From contig JAQVNJ010000005.1 of NCBI GenBank assembly GCA_028703175.1, positions 30,789 to 94,788 of the forward strand: DNA of 64,000 bases. Reading direction: 5' to 3'. The notes beneath the pieces were generated by a model. The model made no database searches. It saw nothing but the letters and a program-made list of their open reading frames with translations, and was not told where the DNA came from. Position numbers and translations under genes: made by a program. Each line of letters begins with the position of its first letter. Within the stretch, counting starts at the first letter, position 1. Below, piece by piece: positions 17,876 to 26,283 of this stretch. The DNA is from JAAYCB01 sp012744395. GTDB taxonomy: Bacteria > Planctomycetota > Planctomycetia > Pirellulales > Thermoguttaceae.

Positions 17876-17890
17876 GGGCACGGCGTTTGC
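17876..17890 (+). promoter_or_regulatory. Sigma54-type -24/-12 promoter
   Basis: GGGCACGGCGTTTGC, with GG at 17877-17878 and GC at 17889-17890, ten bases apart; only the first T of TGGCACG-N4-TTGC is replaced. Start expected near 17902, 69 bases before the NifX-domain gene. Confidence 0.78.
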
Positions 17891-17970
17891 ACCTTCGCAG
17901 AGCGCTTGGGGTGCCCGAGGCACGCGAAGTTGAGGCCAACCAGCAGCCACCTTGGACGAAATCACCAGAC

Positions 17971-18396
17971 ATGAAAGCCGCGATTCCCACATTCGAAAAT
18001 AGAATCTCGCCGCTGTTCGATACCGCACAACACCTTGTTCTTGTCGACGTCGAGAACGCCCGCGAACTGCGGCGCGCGGAACACTCCCTCAGCGAAGCGG
18101 AGCTAGTATCGCGGGCGCGACGCGTCGCCGGACTTGGCGTTGACGTGCTGATTTGCGGCGCCATCTCGTGTGAACTCAAGAATCTGCTGCAATCCGCGGG
18201 TGTGGAGGTGATGCCGCAGATCTGCGGCCCGGTGGAAGACATCCTCGCGGCATTCATATCAGGGGAATTGGCGGACACGTCTTTTCTCATGCCGGGCCAT
18301 CGGAAGTTCCGCCGACAGCAGGAGAGCAGGAGGCCGGCGGCGGCGCCTGAGGCGTCCCGTGCGATCGGATCGGGTCTCATCCAACCCAGGTCCTAG
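17971..18396 (+). CDS. NifX/dinitrogenase Fe-Mo cofactor-type domain protein
   Basis: 141 residues from the ATG at 17971 (MKAAIPTFENRISPLFD); this is the conserved family start, and a longer open frame upstream runs through the promoter and operators and is not coding. The domain (about 1-105) belongs to the NifX/NifB-C/ORP family, which binds metal-sulfur clusters or their precursors. VLICGAISCELKNLL provides a Cys pair. The tail is Arg/Ala-rich and unrelated. It is the first gene behind a well-formed sigma54 promoter and is followed after 45 bases by a radical SAM gene, so the two are probably co-transcribed. Confidence 0.85.
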   Translation: MKAAIPTFENRISPLFDTAQHLVLVDVENARELRRAEHSLSEAELVSRARRVAGLGVDVLICGAISCELKNLLQSAGVEVMPQICGPVEDILAAFISGELADTSFLMPGHRKFRRQQESRRPAAAPEASRAIGSGLIQPRS

Positions 18397-18441
18397 CAGG
18401 CATCGACTGGAAAAGGTCGCGAGGCGCGACAAGGAAAAATC

Positions 18442-19371
18442 ATGCGCAGCCAGATATTCGGCCCGGTACCTTCACGGCGTCTCGGACGTTCGCTGGGTGT
18501 CGATCTCGTCCCGTTCAAGACGTGCACGTACGACTGCATCTACTGCCAGCTCGGCCCGACGACCTGCAAGACAATCGACAGAAAAGAATGGGTGCCGCTC
18601 GATGCTGTTGTCGACCAGTTGAAAGAGCACCTCCCCGCCAACCCCGACTATATCACCCTGAGCGGGTCCGGGGAACCCACGCTCTACTCGCGGCTCGCTG
18701 AACTCATCGACCAGATCAAGACGACCACGAACGTGCCGGTGGCCGTGCTGACCAACGGATCGCTGTTGTGGCGCGACGACGTCTGCCGCCAGTTGATGGA
18801 CGCCGACCTGGTGATTCCTTCCCTGGACGCGGGCGACGAGGCCATGTTTCGCCTGGTCAATCGGCCCCATGCAGAACTCGCCTTCGAACAGATGCTCGGC
18901 GGATTGATCGACTTCCGCGGCAAGTTTCCTGGGGATTGTTGGCTGGAGGTCTTCGTGCTCGCCGGCTCGACCGCCCTCCCCGAGGAGTTCGCCAAGATCG
19001 CCCAGTGCATTCGCCAGATCAAGCCGGGCCGCGTGCAATTGAACACGGTCTCGCGCCCGCCCGCCGAACCATCCGCGATCGGCGTATCGCGCCGGGACTT
19101 GGACGATCTCGCCTCGGCCTTGCCGCTGCCCGCCGAGGTGATCGCGGATTTTCGCGGCGTGCACCAGCAAACGGAATTCGCCGCCGGCCGCGAGCAGATC
19201 TTGCAGATGTTGCGGAGGCGCCCCTGCTCCATCGCCGACATTGCCGATGGACTCGCGATGCACCGCAACGAGGTGATCAAGTATATCGAAGAACTCAGCG
19301 TTGCGGGGCTGTTGGAGGAGGTGGTCACAACAGCCAAGCACTACTATAAAGTTATCACAGACCGTGATTAG
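18442..19371 (+). CDS. Radical SAM protein with C-terminal winged helix
   Basis: 309 residues. The radical SAM motif is CTYDCIYC near residues 28-35, preceded by FGPVPSRRLGRSLGVD, a signature of the COG0731 group (wyosine-type/uncharacterised radical SAM proteins). LSGSGEPTLY is the SAM-binding GGE-like segment. The last 75 residues (QILQMLRRRPCSIADIADGL) resemble a winged helix. A good AAGGA ribosome site precedes the ATG. In several anaerobes this type of radical SAM protein is encoded next to NifX-family and Mrp-type genes; here it follows a NifX gene under a sigma54 promoter. The substrate is unknown. Confidence 0.8.
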   Translation: MRSQIFGPVPSRRLGRSLGVDLVPFKTCTYDCIYCQLGPTTCKTIDRKEWVPLDAVVDQLKEHLPANPDYITLSGSGEPTLYSRLAELIDQIKTTTNVPVAVLTNGSLLWRDDVCRQLMDADLVIPSLDAGDEAMFRLVNRPHAELAFEQMLGGLIDFRGKFPGDCWLEVFVLAGSTALPEEFAKIAQCIRQIKPGRVQLNTVSRPPAEPSAIGVSRRDLDDLASALPLPAEVIADFRGVHQQTEFAAGREQILQMLRRRPCSIADIADGLAMHRNEVIKYIEELSVAGLLEEVVTTAKHYYKVITDRD

Positions 19372-19419
19372 GACGAAACAGATTCCTTTCGCCGGCTGGC
19401 ACTCGGAAAGGGGATTCCA

Positions 19420-20766
19420 ATGAAGAATCGTCGTCAATTCCTGTCAACCCTCGGCGCCGCGAGCGTCGGGTCGATGATCGTGGGAACCGGGGCAGTCGGC
19501 TCCGCCGCCGGGAAGGAAAAGCTCGCCATCGACGGGGGGACACCGGTGCGGAAAACCCCGCTGGGCTACAAAGCCTATGGACCCCAGTTTTATAACGACG
19601 TCGAGAAGCGAGAGCTCCTCGAGGTTCTCGAATCGCGGAGGCCCTTCCGCTGGTGGAAGAGCAACTCCAAGGTCCTGGAGTTCGAGGAGGCGTACGCCGC
19701 CCGGATCGGGGTCAAGTATGCCCTTGGCGTAACCTCGGGGACGACGGCCCTCTGCGCCGCGTTGGCCGCCCTCGAAATCGGGCCGGGCGACGAGGTGATT
19801 CTCCCCGCTTGGACGTGGTACGCCGATTACGACACGATCGTCCTTGCCGGCGCCCTGCCTGTTTTCGCGGAGGTTGACAGCTCGCTGAATATCGACCCCG
19901 ACGATATCGAGGCGCGAATCACGCCCCGCACCAAGGCGATCATCGCCGTCAGCCTTCAGGGTTGCCCGGCGGACATGGACCCGATCCTCGAAATCGCGCG
20001 GAAGCACAAACTTCGCGTGCTGGAAGACTTCTCCCAATGCGTGGGCGGACGATACCGCGGCACGTACCTGGGCTCGATCGGCGACATCGGCATCAGCAGC
20101 TTCCAGGAGAGTAAGACGATCACTTCAGGGGAAGGCGGAGCCGTCGTGACGAACGATCCGGAGCTGTTCGAGCGGGCCATCCGGTTTCATGACGTCAGCT
20201 CGTTGCGCGCACCCTACAACGAGATTCTCAAGGGCGGGATGGTCGCCGGTTTCGCCGCCTCGAACTTCCGCATGAATGAATTTACCGGGGCAGTCCTCAA
20301 AGCCCAGGAGCAGGACATCGAGACGATCTGCGCGGCCCTGCGGAGCAACACCCGCAAGGTCCGCGAAGGCATCGCCGACCTGCCGGGACTGAAGATCAGG
20401 AGATCGCCGGACATCGAAGGCGATCTGGGCGTGACCGTGTTCCTCGACCACGGCACCCGCGAGCGGCGAGACCGCTTCCTGCGGGCATTGCGGGCCGAGG
20501 GAATCTCCGCCTCACCGCCGGGCGGATCGGTCATCTTGCCGATTGACAAGCGGATCGAGAACAAGCTCACCGTCCATCCGGCGTGGCCCTCCTTCAACAG
20601 TCCCGAAGGCAAAGCGATCCGCTACGGGGCCGATTCCTGCCCGAGGACGATCGACATTATCGGCCGCGAGGGGGGCGTGATTATGGACCCCAACTTCAGC
20701 GACGGCGACCTGAAGGACATCATCCTGGCGATCCGCAAAGTATACCTGGCCATATACAAGGCTTAA
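19420..20766 (+). CDS. DegT/DnrJ/EryC1/StrS aminotransferase-like protein with Tat signal (copy 2)
   Basis: 448 residues. N-terminus KNRRQFLSTLGAASVGS is a Tat signal. The core has SGTTALCAAL (phosphate-binding turn), LEDFSQCVGG and PLP Lys232 in SSFQESKTITSGEGG. It is a complete aminotransferase of the same family as the copies at 10251 and 36351, but differs from both in the substrate loops (for example WTWYADYDT in place of PFTFIATYNT), so it is not a recent duplicate. Start supported by AAAGGGG six bases upstream. It lies 48 bases after the radical SAM gene and could be read from the same sigma54 promoter. Confidence 0.85.
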   Translation: MKNRRQFLSTLGAASVGSMIVGTGAVGSAAGKEKLAIDGGTPVRKTPLGYKAYGPQFYNDVEKRELLEVLESRRPFRWWKSNSKVLEFEEAYAARIGVKYALGVTSGTTALCAALAALEIGPGDEVILPAWTWYADYDTIVLAGALPVFAEVDSSLNIDPDDIEARITPRTKAIIAVSLQGCPADMDPILEIARKHKLRVLEDFSQCVGGRYRGTYLGSIGDIGISSFQESKTITSGEGGAVVTNDPELFERAIRFHDVSSLRAPYNEILKGGMVAGFAASNFRMNEFTGAVLKAQEQDIETICAALRSNTRKVREGIADLPGLKIRRSPDIEGDLGVTVFLDHGTRERRDRFLRALRAEGISASPPGGSVILPIDKRIENKLTVHPAWPSFNSPEGKAIRYGADSCPRTIDIIGREGGVIMDPNFSDGDLKDIILAIRKVYLAIYKA

Positions 20767-21501
20767 GCGCGACAGGGTGCACGGTTGATCCCCATTCCGC
20801 ATTCGAGCAGTTGCGGCGGAGGGAGAATGCCTCGCATCGACGTGATCAGCATTCGAACCGGGATCGCAGATGTAAAATCGGTTTGTGCTTGCTCCCCAAC
20901 GGTAATTGGCCGTGTTCCCTCTCAAGCAGGTTGATCAACTCGACCCATTCGCCAACTGTCATGTTCAAGAGCTTGGCCATCGTTCCCGCCCTTGCCAGAT
21001 TCCCTGGCATCATCAGGTCCCGTGAGTGGATGTCGGCGATGGATCGCGCTGGCCATCAAACTGATGATCCGCACGGTTCGGCCAGGCGAGCAGAGCCGGG
21101 CGGACCTGGCGGTTCGCACGAATCGCGGCAGATATTCCAGGCCGCGCTTGACTTGGCGCCCGGTGGCAACAAGACTTGACTATGTATGGCTACCGTCGTG
21201 GAGTTCCCGCGAGTCTGGCAAGAGTCGCGGGCCGTTCGTGAACACATCTATCGTTGCCGTGCGAGTACGCAGGCTGCTGCGTGGGGATTGCCGTGCGAAA
21301 CGCCGCCAGTCCGATCAAATGCGTATGCGTTGCTGGCCGGCGCCAATCGCCTCCGGCGCAATCGGCGCAGTCAGCCGAAGTACACCGCCCGAAGAATTGT
21401 CGGCGAAAACCGCGCCCGGCGAGAATCACGGTTCACAGACCGGCAGTGGCGCACATCTTGTCTAGCGTTACGATTACCTTTAGCAGTTGGAGGATTCTCA
21501 G
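20767..21501. other. Long intergenic region
   Basis: 735 bases with no convincing gene on either strand: the open frames lack family-like composition and ribosome sites. A region around 21426-21470 contains TGGCGC-type sequence spaced like a weak -24/-12 element but with GT in place of GC. The promoter of the repeat protein at 21502 should be here. Confidence 0.5.
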
Positions 21502-22440
21502 ATGAGACGCATCCTTGTCGTCAGCATCGGACTGTTGGTCGCGGTGCTGTTTGTCAGCTCCACGGCGGACGCTGCGAGAACCTGCCGGCCGCAGACCTGT
21601 TATCCGGTGACCTGTGCACCGGTGACGTGCGTCCCGGCAACCTCGGGTCCGGTCACGTGCAGGCCGGCGACCTGCCGGTCGGTGACCTCGCGACCGGTCA
21701 CGTGCAGGCCGGTAACCTGCCGGTCGGTGACCTCGCGACCGGTCACATGCAGGCCAATCACTTCGGGGCCAGTGACCTCTAGCCCAGCGACTTCGGGGCC
21801 GGTGACCTCCAGCCCGGCGACTTCGGGGCCGGTGACCTCCAGCCCGGCGACTTCGGGGCCGGTGACCTCCAGCCCGGCGACTTCGGGGCCGGTAACGTGT
21901 GCTCCGGCAACGTCAACGCCTGTCACCAGCGCGCCGGTGACTTGCCTGCCGAGGACGTGCTATCCTCGAACCTGGTGGCCGAAGACGTGTTTGCCGAAGA
22001 CGTGTTGCGTGATCGTCGAGGAGGAAGCGACGGAGGTGCAGGTCCAGCGGCCGATTTCGCCAGAGCCTGCTCCAGCGCTGGAAGAGAAGGCGTCCGCCGT
22101 GCCCCCTCCGCCCGCACCGGCTGAGCCGGCGCTACCCGCACCGCCGAAGCCCGCGCCGGCCGAAAAAGCAGCCGCGCCGGCCGAAAAGGCACCTGCGCCG
22201 GCCGAAAAGGCACCTGCGCCGGGGTCTCAGGCAGATACAGCCGGCGATGCGCCGGTATTTCGCACCTGGACTGACGTTACGGGCAGTTACCAGACGCAGG
22301 CCCAACTTGTCGCCGTTTCGGGCGATGTCATTCGCCTGTTGAAATCAAACGGCCGCACGTGCCGCGTCTCCCTGGAAAGACTCAGCGTTGCCGATCGACA
22401 GTATCTGGATGCGATTCGGTCGATCGCTAGCGTCAACTGA
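21502..22440 (+). CDS. Exported Thr/Cys/Pro repeat protein with C-terminal SHD1-like domain
   Basis: 312 residues. A GGAGG site eight bases upstream fixes the ATG at 21502; a signal peptide (MRRILVVSIGLLVAVLF) follows. Residues about 32-175 are a run of five-residue units of the type PVTCR or PATSG, with Cys in the outer units and Thr-Ser in the middle. Then an Ala/Pro/Lys-rich linker (APAEKA units) leads to a C-terminal domain (about 250-312, FRTWTDVTGSYQTQAQLV to RQYLDAI) resembling the SHD1 domain common in planctomycete proteins. The repeats may form an extended, disulfide-linked or wall-associated stalk. The function is unknown. Confidence 0.75.
   Translation: MRRILVVSIGLLVAVLFVSSTADAARTCRPQTCYPVTCAPVTCVPATSGPVTCRPATCRSVTSRPVTCRPVTCRSVTSRPVTCRPITSGPVTSSPATSGPVTSSPATSGPVTSSPATSGPVTSSPATSGPVTCAPATSTPVTSAPVTCLPRTCYPRTWWPKTCLPKTCCVIVEEEATEVQVQRPISPEPAPALEEKASAVPPPPAPAEPALPAPPKPAPAEKAAAPAEKAPAPAEKAPAPGSQADTAGDAPVFRTWTDVTGSYQTQAQLVAVSGDVIRLLKSNGRTCRVSLERLSVADRQYLDAIRSIASVN
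21651..21900 (+). repeat. Nested 45-bp and 30-bp coding tandem repeats
   Basis: Within the repeat protein gene, a 45-bp unit occurs at 21651 and 21696, followed by four 30-bp units starting at 21781, 21811, 21841 and 21871 that are almost identical. Both are multiples of a 15-base unit coding five residues. The middle block looks recently expanded. Confidence 0.9.
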
Positions 22441-22732
22441 CTCGAATCGCGGCCTGTTGGTCCAGCGCGTCCGTCGCCGGCGTTCTTCGCGTCCGCCTCC
22501 ACAAGCGCCGCGCTCGAGGTTTCCCGGCAGTGGTCTTCGTGGGCCCCGGCGGCGCGGCGCCGGCAACGGTGCTTCTCCGCCGCCTTGGCACGCGAAATGC
22601 ATCTCCCTCTAGATCAGGTCGCTGAGACCCACCGGAGGCTGCAAAATGGTGTCGATCGGACATCAAACCGGTGTGCAAATCTTGCAGCGTCTTAAGCGGT
22701 TGGCCCGAACGGGCCACAAAAAGGAGAATGCG

Positions 22733-23203
22733 ATGCGAATGTTTTGCCTGACTTTGGCAGTCGTTTCGGTGATGCTGGCGGCAGCGGCGACAGTTCGGGC
22801 GCAGGGCGCGACAGCACGCAGAGCTGCCACGGTATCCCCGCCATCTTCCCAGGGTTTCCCATTCGGCGGAGAGCGGCAAGGTCTCGGATGGAGCCCTCGC
22901 GACGGCAGCGGGCCAAGCTACGGCTACGCTTACGGCGCCGGCCAGCGGCAGGGAATGGGGCAAGGGCCGCGCTACGGCAACGGGCCGGGTTATGGCTACG
23001 GCTACGGCGGAGGCCGCGGTGGCAATGGCGCCGGCCAGCGGCAGGGAATGGGGCTGGGGCCGCGCTACGGCAACGGGCCCGGCTACGGCTACGGCTACGG
23101 CGGAGGCCGCGGTGGCAGCGGCGCCGGCCAGCGGCGCGGCATGGGGGTTGGTCCTCGGGACGGCCGCGGAGCGGGCGCTTTCGGACCCGGCTGGTGCCTG
23201 TGA
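22733..23203 (+). CDS. Exported Gly/Tyr/Arg-rich repeat protein
   Basis: 156 residues from the ATG at 22733, which follows AAAAAGGAG; a signal peptide (MRMFCLTLAVVSVMLAAAATVRA) ends near residue 23. The mature protein is low-complexity: two to three copies of a 31-residue unit rich in GYGYGYGGGRGG and AGQRQGMG. I do not recognise a family. Such sequences are likely disordered and could bind surfaces or nucleic acids. It follows the other repeat protein on the same strand but with a 292-base gap. Confidence 0.65.
   Translation: MRMFCLTLAVVSVMLAAAATVRAQGATARRAATVSPPSSQGFPFGGERQGLGWSPRDGSGPSYGYAYGAGQRQGMGQGPRYGNGPGYGYGYGGGRGGNGAGQRQGMGLGPRYGNGPGYGYGYGGGRGGSGAGQRRGMGVGPRDGRGAGAFGPGWCL
22941..23160 (+). 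repeat. 93-bp coding tandem repeat
   Basis: Units start at 22941, 23034 and 23127, each beginning GCCAGCGGCA or a close variant; the third is cut short by the end of the gene. The period of 93 bases corresponds to 31 residues. Confidence 0.85.
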
Positions 23204-23220
23204 TCGAATCCCGCGGGAAG

Positions 23221-23258
23221 CCCCGACGAGGCGGTCCTTTGGGGACTGCCTGTCGGGG
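23221..23258 (+). terminator. Hairpin after the Gly/Tyr-rich protein gene
   Basis: A long inverted repeat from CCCCGAC to GTCGGGG with further pairing AGGC/GCCT and TCC/GGA, 18 bases after the stop. No T-tract follows, so it is a possible factor-assisted terminator. Confidence 0.45.
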
Positions 23259-23682
23259 CTGCCTGATTGGCAGGCTTGGCACGACGGCGCGCAAACGCGG
23301 CTGCGTGAGCGATGTCCCCCGGCGCCCGGCGCCGCCTCCCTCGGCGTCAGGCAGACTCTAGCCAACCCTCTGGTCGATTGACAATGGCCAATGGCCGCCA
23401 GCGGCGCAAGCTCCACAAGGAACTCGCCCTGGCGGCCTCTTTCCCTGCAACGGGTTGAACTGGGATGCGAAGTGCTCGCCCCACGGAGCGCGGTCACCCC
23501 ACCGCCTGTAAAAAACCGGCGGGAGTCCACCGTGAGCGCGCCGTCCCCGACGCAATCAAGCATCGGGCCGCGAATTCGCCGTGGACAGGCTTTGTTCATG
23601 GACTGCTCCGCACCAATCCGGCGGGGAGCAAACTCCCAGAGCTTGTGCCCGACAAAAAATATCGCAGTATCGCAATATAGTC

Positions 23683-23711
23683 TTGACATGATATGGCACG
23701 ACCATTATATT
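23683..23711 (+). promoter_or_regulatory. Sigma70-type promoter of the sulfur operon
   Basis: TTGACA at 23683-23688, a 17-base spacer, and TATATT at 23706-23711: a near-consensus housekeeping promoter. The spacer contains TGGCACG like a -24 element, but its -12 partner is TTAT, so sigma54 use is unlikely. Just upstream, the heptamer TATCGCA occurs twice (23660 and 23668), a possible operator for the ArsR-type regulator encoded at 29957. Confidence 0.7.
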
Positions 23712-23755
23712 ACTGCCGTCTTATTCACCCGACTTGAGAAAGGATTTCGCGCGTC

Positions 23756-24121
23756 ATGGCAAACAAGAAAATCCTCATCTTCTGTGGTTCGGATGACCCC
23801 CATAAGTCATTTCCGCCCTTCATGTTGGGCTGCGGGGCACAAGCCCTGGACATGGACCTCACCCTGTTCTTCACGCTGAGCGGACTGAACATTATTCGCC
23901 GTGGCTACGCCGAGAAGATCCAACTGGCTGGCGCCCCAGCCACGCTTCCGAAGTTCATCGCGGTTGCCAAGGAGAACGGAGCCCGGCTGATCGCTTGTTC
24001 CGCCGCATTTCCGATCTTGGGGATCAAGGCTGACGATTTCATCGAAGGGGTTGACTTCGGCGGCGTGGCCGAGTTCGTGTCGTTGGCCGAGGAGGCCGAC
24101 GTCGTTTTGACGTTCTGCTGA
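23756..24121 (+). CDS. DsrE-family sulfur-relay protein
   Basis: 121 residues, with AAGGA upstream of the ATG. The fold is that of DsrE/DsrF-like proteins (KKILIFCGSDD start) and the candidate persulfide-carrying Cys81 sits in LIACSAAFPILGI; Cys10, Cys26 and C-terminal Cys121 are also present. Family members move sulfane sulfur between TusA-type carriers and Dsr or Hdr-like oxidoreductases in the cytoplasm. It opens an operon with TusA, an MvhD-like protein and a Qmo/Hdr complex, so it probably acts as the sulfur donor or acceptor of that complex. Confidence 0.85.
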   Translation: MANKKILIFCGSDDPHKSFPPFMLGCGAQALDMDLTLFFTLSGLNIIRRGYAEKIQLAGAPATLPKFIAVAKENGARLIACSAAFPILGIKADDFIEGVDFGGVAEFVSLAEEADVVLTFC

Positions 24122-24181
24122 TTTTCCATTCGCCGTTCAGAAGCCGTTCGGAAGTACGCAGACCAAATCAGGGAGACTGTC

Positions 24182-24436
24182 ATGAGTTCGATCGATCTTG
24201 CCACCCTTCAAGCAGCCAAAGTTGTCGATGCACGGGGTTCGGCCTGTCCGGGCCCGTTACTGGAGGCGAAAAAAGCGATTGGCGGCGTGCCGGTGGATCA
24301 GGTGATTGAGATCTGGTCGGGTGACGCCTCGACGAAAAACGACCTGCCGAAGTGGGCAGCCAAAGTGGGGCATGAATTCCTCGGTGCCCTGGCCGCGGAA
24401 GGCTACGACCGGATTTTCATCAGGCGAAAGAAATAG
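24182..24436 (+). CDS. TusA-family sulfur carrier
   Basis: 84 residues, typical TusA/SirA size. The diagnostic motif is SACPGPLLEAKKAI, with the persulfide-carrying Cys22 followed by Pro. TusA proteins pass sulfane sulfur between partners in tRNA thiolation or dissimilatory sulfur metabolism. The setting, between DsrE and an Hdr/Qmo-type module, points to the dissimilatory role. A GGGAG ribosome site lies six bases before the ATG; the next gene begins two bases after its stop. Confidence 0.9.
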   Translation: MSSIDLATLQAAKVVDARGSACPGPLLEAKKAIGGVPVDQVIEIWSGDASTKNDLPKWAAKVGHEFLGALAAEGYDRIFIRRKK

Positions 24437-24438
24437 CC

Positions 24439-24861
24439 ATGCTTCCAGGCAGTCGCGAGAAAGTCCCCAGGATTCTGATTCTGGCAACCGAGGCCTGCGC
24501 TTATCCGGGGGCCGACCACGTGGGCCAGATCCATGCCGAATATCCGACGAATGCGTACATCGTGCGGGTACCCGCTCCGGTGATCTTCCCTGAAAGCTTC
24601 TATTTGCGCTGCTTCGAGAAGGGGATCGCGGGCATTCTCGTCATGAGTTGCGGGCATGAATGCCCCTATCCGGGCGCCTACGACGCGCTGGCAGCGCGGA
24701 TCGGGCGGGTGCACCAACGGATGATCGAGCGCAAACTGGACACCAGCCGCCTGCGGCTCTGCGCCATCTGCACAGTCTGCTCGAAAGCCTTTCTCAAGGA
24801 GGTGCAGCAAATGCACGAGAAGCTCTTGCAGGTTGACGCCGAACCGCAACACGCGCCTTAG
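24439..24861 (+). CDS. MvhD/FlpD-type iron-sulfur protein
   Basis: 140 residues, matching the methyl-viologen-reducing hydrogenase delta subunit family (MvhD/FlpD). The family binds a [2Fe-2S] cluster and connects electron donors to HdrA. Here seven Cys are seen: Cys20, 58, 71 and 75 (MSCGHECPYPGA) and 108, 111, 114 (LCAICTVC). In sulfate reducers this module is usually the C-terminal part of QmoB; here it is a stand-alone gene placed before qmoA. It likely docks onto the adjacent HdrA/Qmo flavoproteins. It starts two bases after tusA. Confidence 0.82.
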   Translation: MLPGSREKVPRILILATEACAYPGADHVGQIHAEYPTNAYIVRVPAPVIFPESFYLRCFEKGIAGILVMSCGHECPYPGAYDALAARIGRVHQRMIERKLDTSRLRLCAICTVCSKAFLKEVQQMHEKLLQVDAEPQHAP

Positions 24862-24915
24862 GCCGGCAACTCTTTGCGCGTTCCGGCATCGCCAGGACCC
24901 CTCTCAGAGGAATCC

Positions 24916-26283
24916 ATGATGAACAGCGTTGCGACTGAAGTCGACGCCCTCGTGATCGGAGGCGGGATCGCCGGCTTACAGGCGGCAATCGACCTGGCAA
25001 ACCAGGGTTTCGAGGTGCTGATCGTTGAGAAGGAGCCGAGCATTGGCGGCAAGATGATCGGACTCAGCAAGGTCTTTCCGACGTTGGACTGTTGCAGTTG
25101 CATCTGCACGCCGCGGATGGCGGAAGCCGAGCACCACCCGAGGATCTCGATCATCACGTACACGGACGTCCGCCGCGTGGATCGTGAGAATGGGAGTCTT
25201 CTCGCGACCCTCATCAGGAAGCCCCGTTACGTGGACGCAGACAGATGCACCGGTTGCCGGCTTTGCGAATACGCCTGCAACATGCTGGTCCCGCACGAAT
25301 TCGAGGGCGGCCTTGGAGCACGCAAGGCGATCTATGTTCCTTTTGCCAATGCGGTTCCCCAGCTGGCCGTGCTCGATCTGGACAACTGTATGCTCTGCGG
25401 AAATTGTCAGCGAGCGTGCCCCACCGGGGCAATCGATTTTCTCCAAGAACCGCGGGAACTCGTCGTGCGGGCGGCAACGGTGATCATCGCAACCGGCTAC
25501 GAGATGATTCCTGCCGGTTTCAAGACGGAGTTCGGCGGAGGGGAGCTGAAGAACGTGCTCACCGCGCTACAAGTCGAGCGCCTCCTGGCTCCCCACGGAC
25601 CGTACGGCCGAGTGCTCCGCCCGTCGGACGGCAAAGAGCCGGAGTCGATTGCCTTCGTGCAATGCGCCGGTTCCCGCGACCGGAGCGCGGGCGTGCCTTA
25701 CTGCTCTCGGGTCTGCTGCATGTACGCGATCAAACAGGCAATGCTGCTCAGCGGCGCCTTGCCGCTGGCGGATCTGACGATCTACTACATGGACATTCGC
25801 GCGTTCGGCAAGGGTTTCGAGCAGTTCTACCAGAACGCCAAGGCGATGGGGATCGAGTTCGTCAAGGCGAAGGTGGCTCGGATTACCGAAGATCAGGATC
25901 AGAATCCGGTCCTCCGCGTGGAGATCGTCGAGGAAGACGGCCGCGTGGAGGAGCGGACGCACGACATGGCCGTGTTGTCGTTGGGTCTGCTGCCGGCCTG
26001 GAATCCGGCGGAAGCGGGGCTGGCAGCGCCTGCCGCGGATGGATTCGTCTGCTCGATCCAACCCCATCTCGCTCCCAGCCGCACTCCCGACGAAGGAGTG
26101 TTTGTGGCCGGGGCCGCCGCCGGACCCAAGGACATTCCCGACTCCGTGGTGGAGGCCGGCGCGGCGGCGATGGAAGCGACCGCCTACCTTCGCGGCCACG
26201 GCCGCAGCGGCAAATCCGCAGATCCCGACGATTCGATCGAAGACGAACAAGACACCTTGGCCACAGGGGACGTCTCAGCATGA
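24916..26283 (+). CDS. HdrA/QmoA-type flavoprotein
   Basis: 455 residues from the ATG at 24916 (with AGAGG upstream). FAD-binding GGGIAG is at 15-20. The HdrA signature PTLDCCSCICTPRM contains Cys59, 60, 62 and 64. Two [4Fe-4S] sites follow: Cys111/114/117/121 and Cys158/161/164/168. Length and order match QmoA, the short flavoprotein of the quinone-interacting membrane complex Qmo, more than full HdrA. Known Qmo complexes deliver electrons from menaquinol to APS reductase; here no AprAB is encoded nearby. It overlaps the next gene by four bases. Confidence 0.85.
   Translation: MMNSVATEVDALVIGGGIAGLQAAIDLANQGFEVLIVEKEPSIGGKMIGLSKVFPTLDCCSCICTPRMAEAEHHPRISIITYTDVRRVDRENGSLLATLIRKPRYVDADRCTGCRLCEYACNMLVPHEFEGGLGARKAIYVPFANAVPQLAVLDLDNCMLCGNCQRACPTGAIDFLQEPRELVVRAATVIIATGYEMIPAGFKTEFGGGELKNVLTALQVERLLAPHGPYGRVLRPSDGKEPESIAFVQCAGSRDRSAGVPYCSRVCCMYAIKQAMLLSGALPLADLTIYYMDIRAFGKGFEQFYQNAKAMGIEFVKAKVARITEDQDQNPVLRVEIVEEDGRVEERTHDMAVLSLGLLPAWNPAEAGLAAPAADGFVCSIQPHLAPSRTPDEGVFVAGAAAGPKDIPDSVVEAGAAAMEATAYLRGHGRSGKSADPDDSIEDEQDTLATGDVSA

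Larger units (their letters stand above)
23204..23755. other. Intergenic region before the dsrE-tusA-qmo operon
   Basis: 552 bases without a supported gene. It holds a terminator-like hairpin at 23221-23258 and the promoter of the sulfur operon at 23683-23711, listed separately. The part between is unexplained. Confidence 0.6.

Noticed and set aside
20850..20875. tRNA-like GGTTCGAATGC on the minus strand
   Set aside because: The flanking bases do not pair into a T-stem or acceptor stem.
21186..21782. Plus-strand frame resembling a pentapeptide-repeat protein
   Set aside because: Same DNA as the repeat gene at 21502, but no signal peptide, no good ribosome site and a non-repetitive, implausible N-terminus.
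21600..21926. Open minus-strand frame of VTGPEVAGLE repeats
   Set aside because: It is the mirror of the coding repeats of the plus-strand gene; no ribosome site, no domain at the end, and period-15 DNA keeps other frames open by construction.
23690..23711. Sigma54 promoter before dsrE
   Set aside because: TGGCACG has the right -24 half, but ten bases later there is TTAT where GC is needed; the overlapping TTGACA-N17-TATATT explains the site better.
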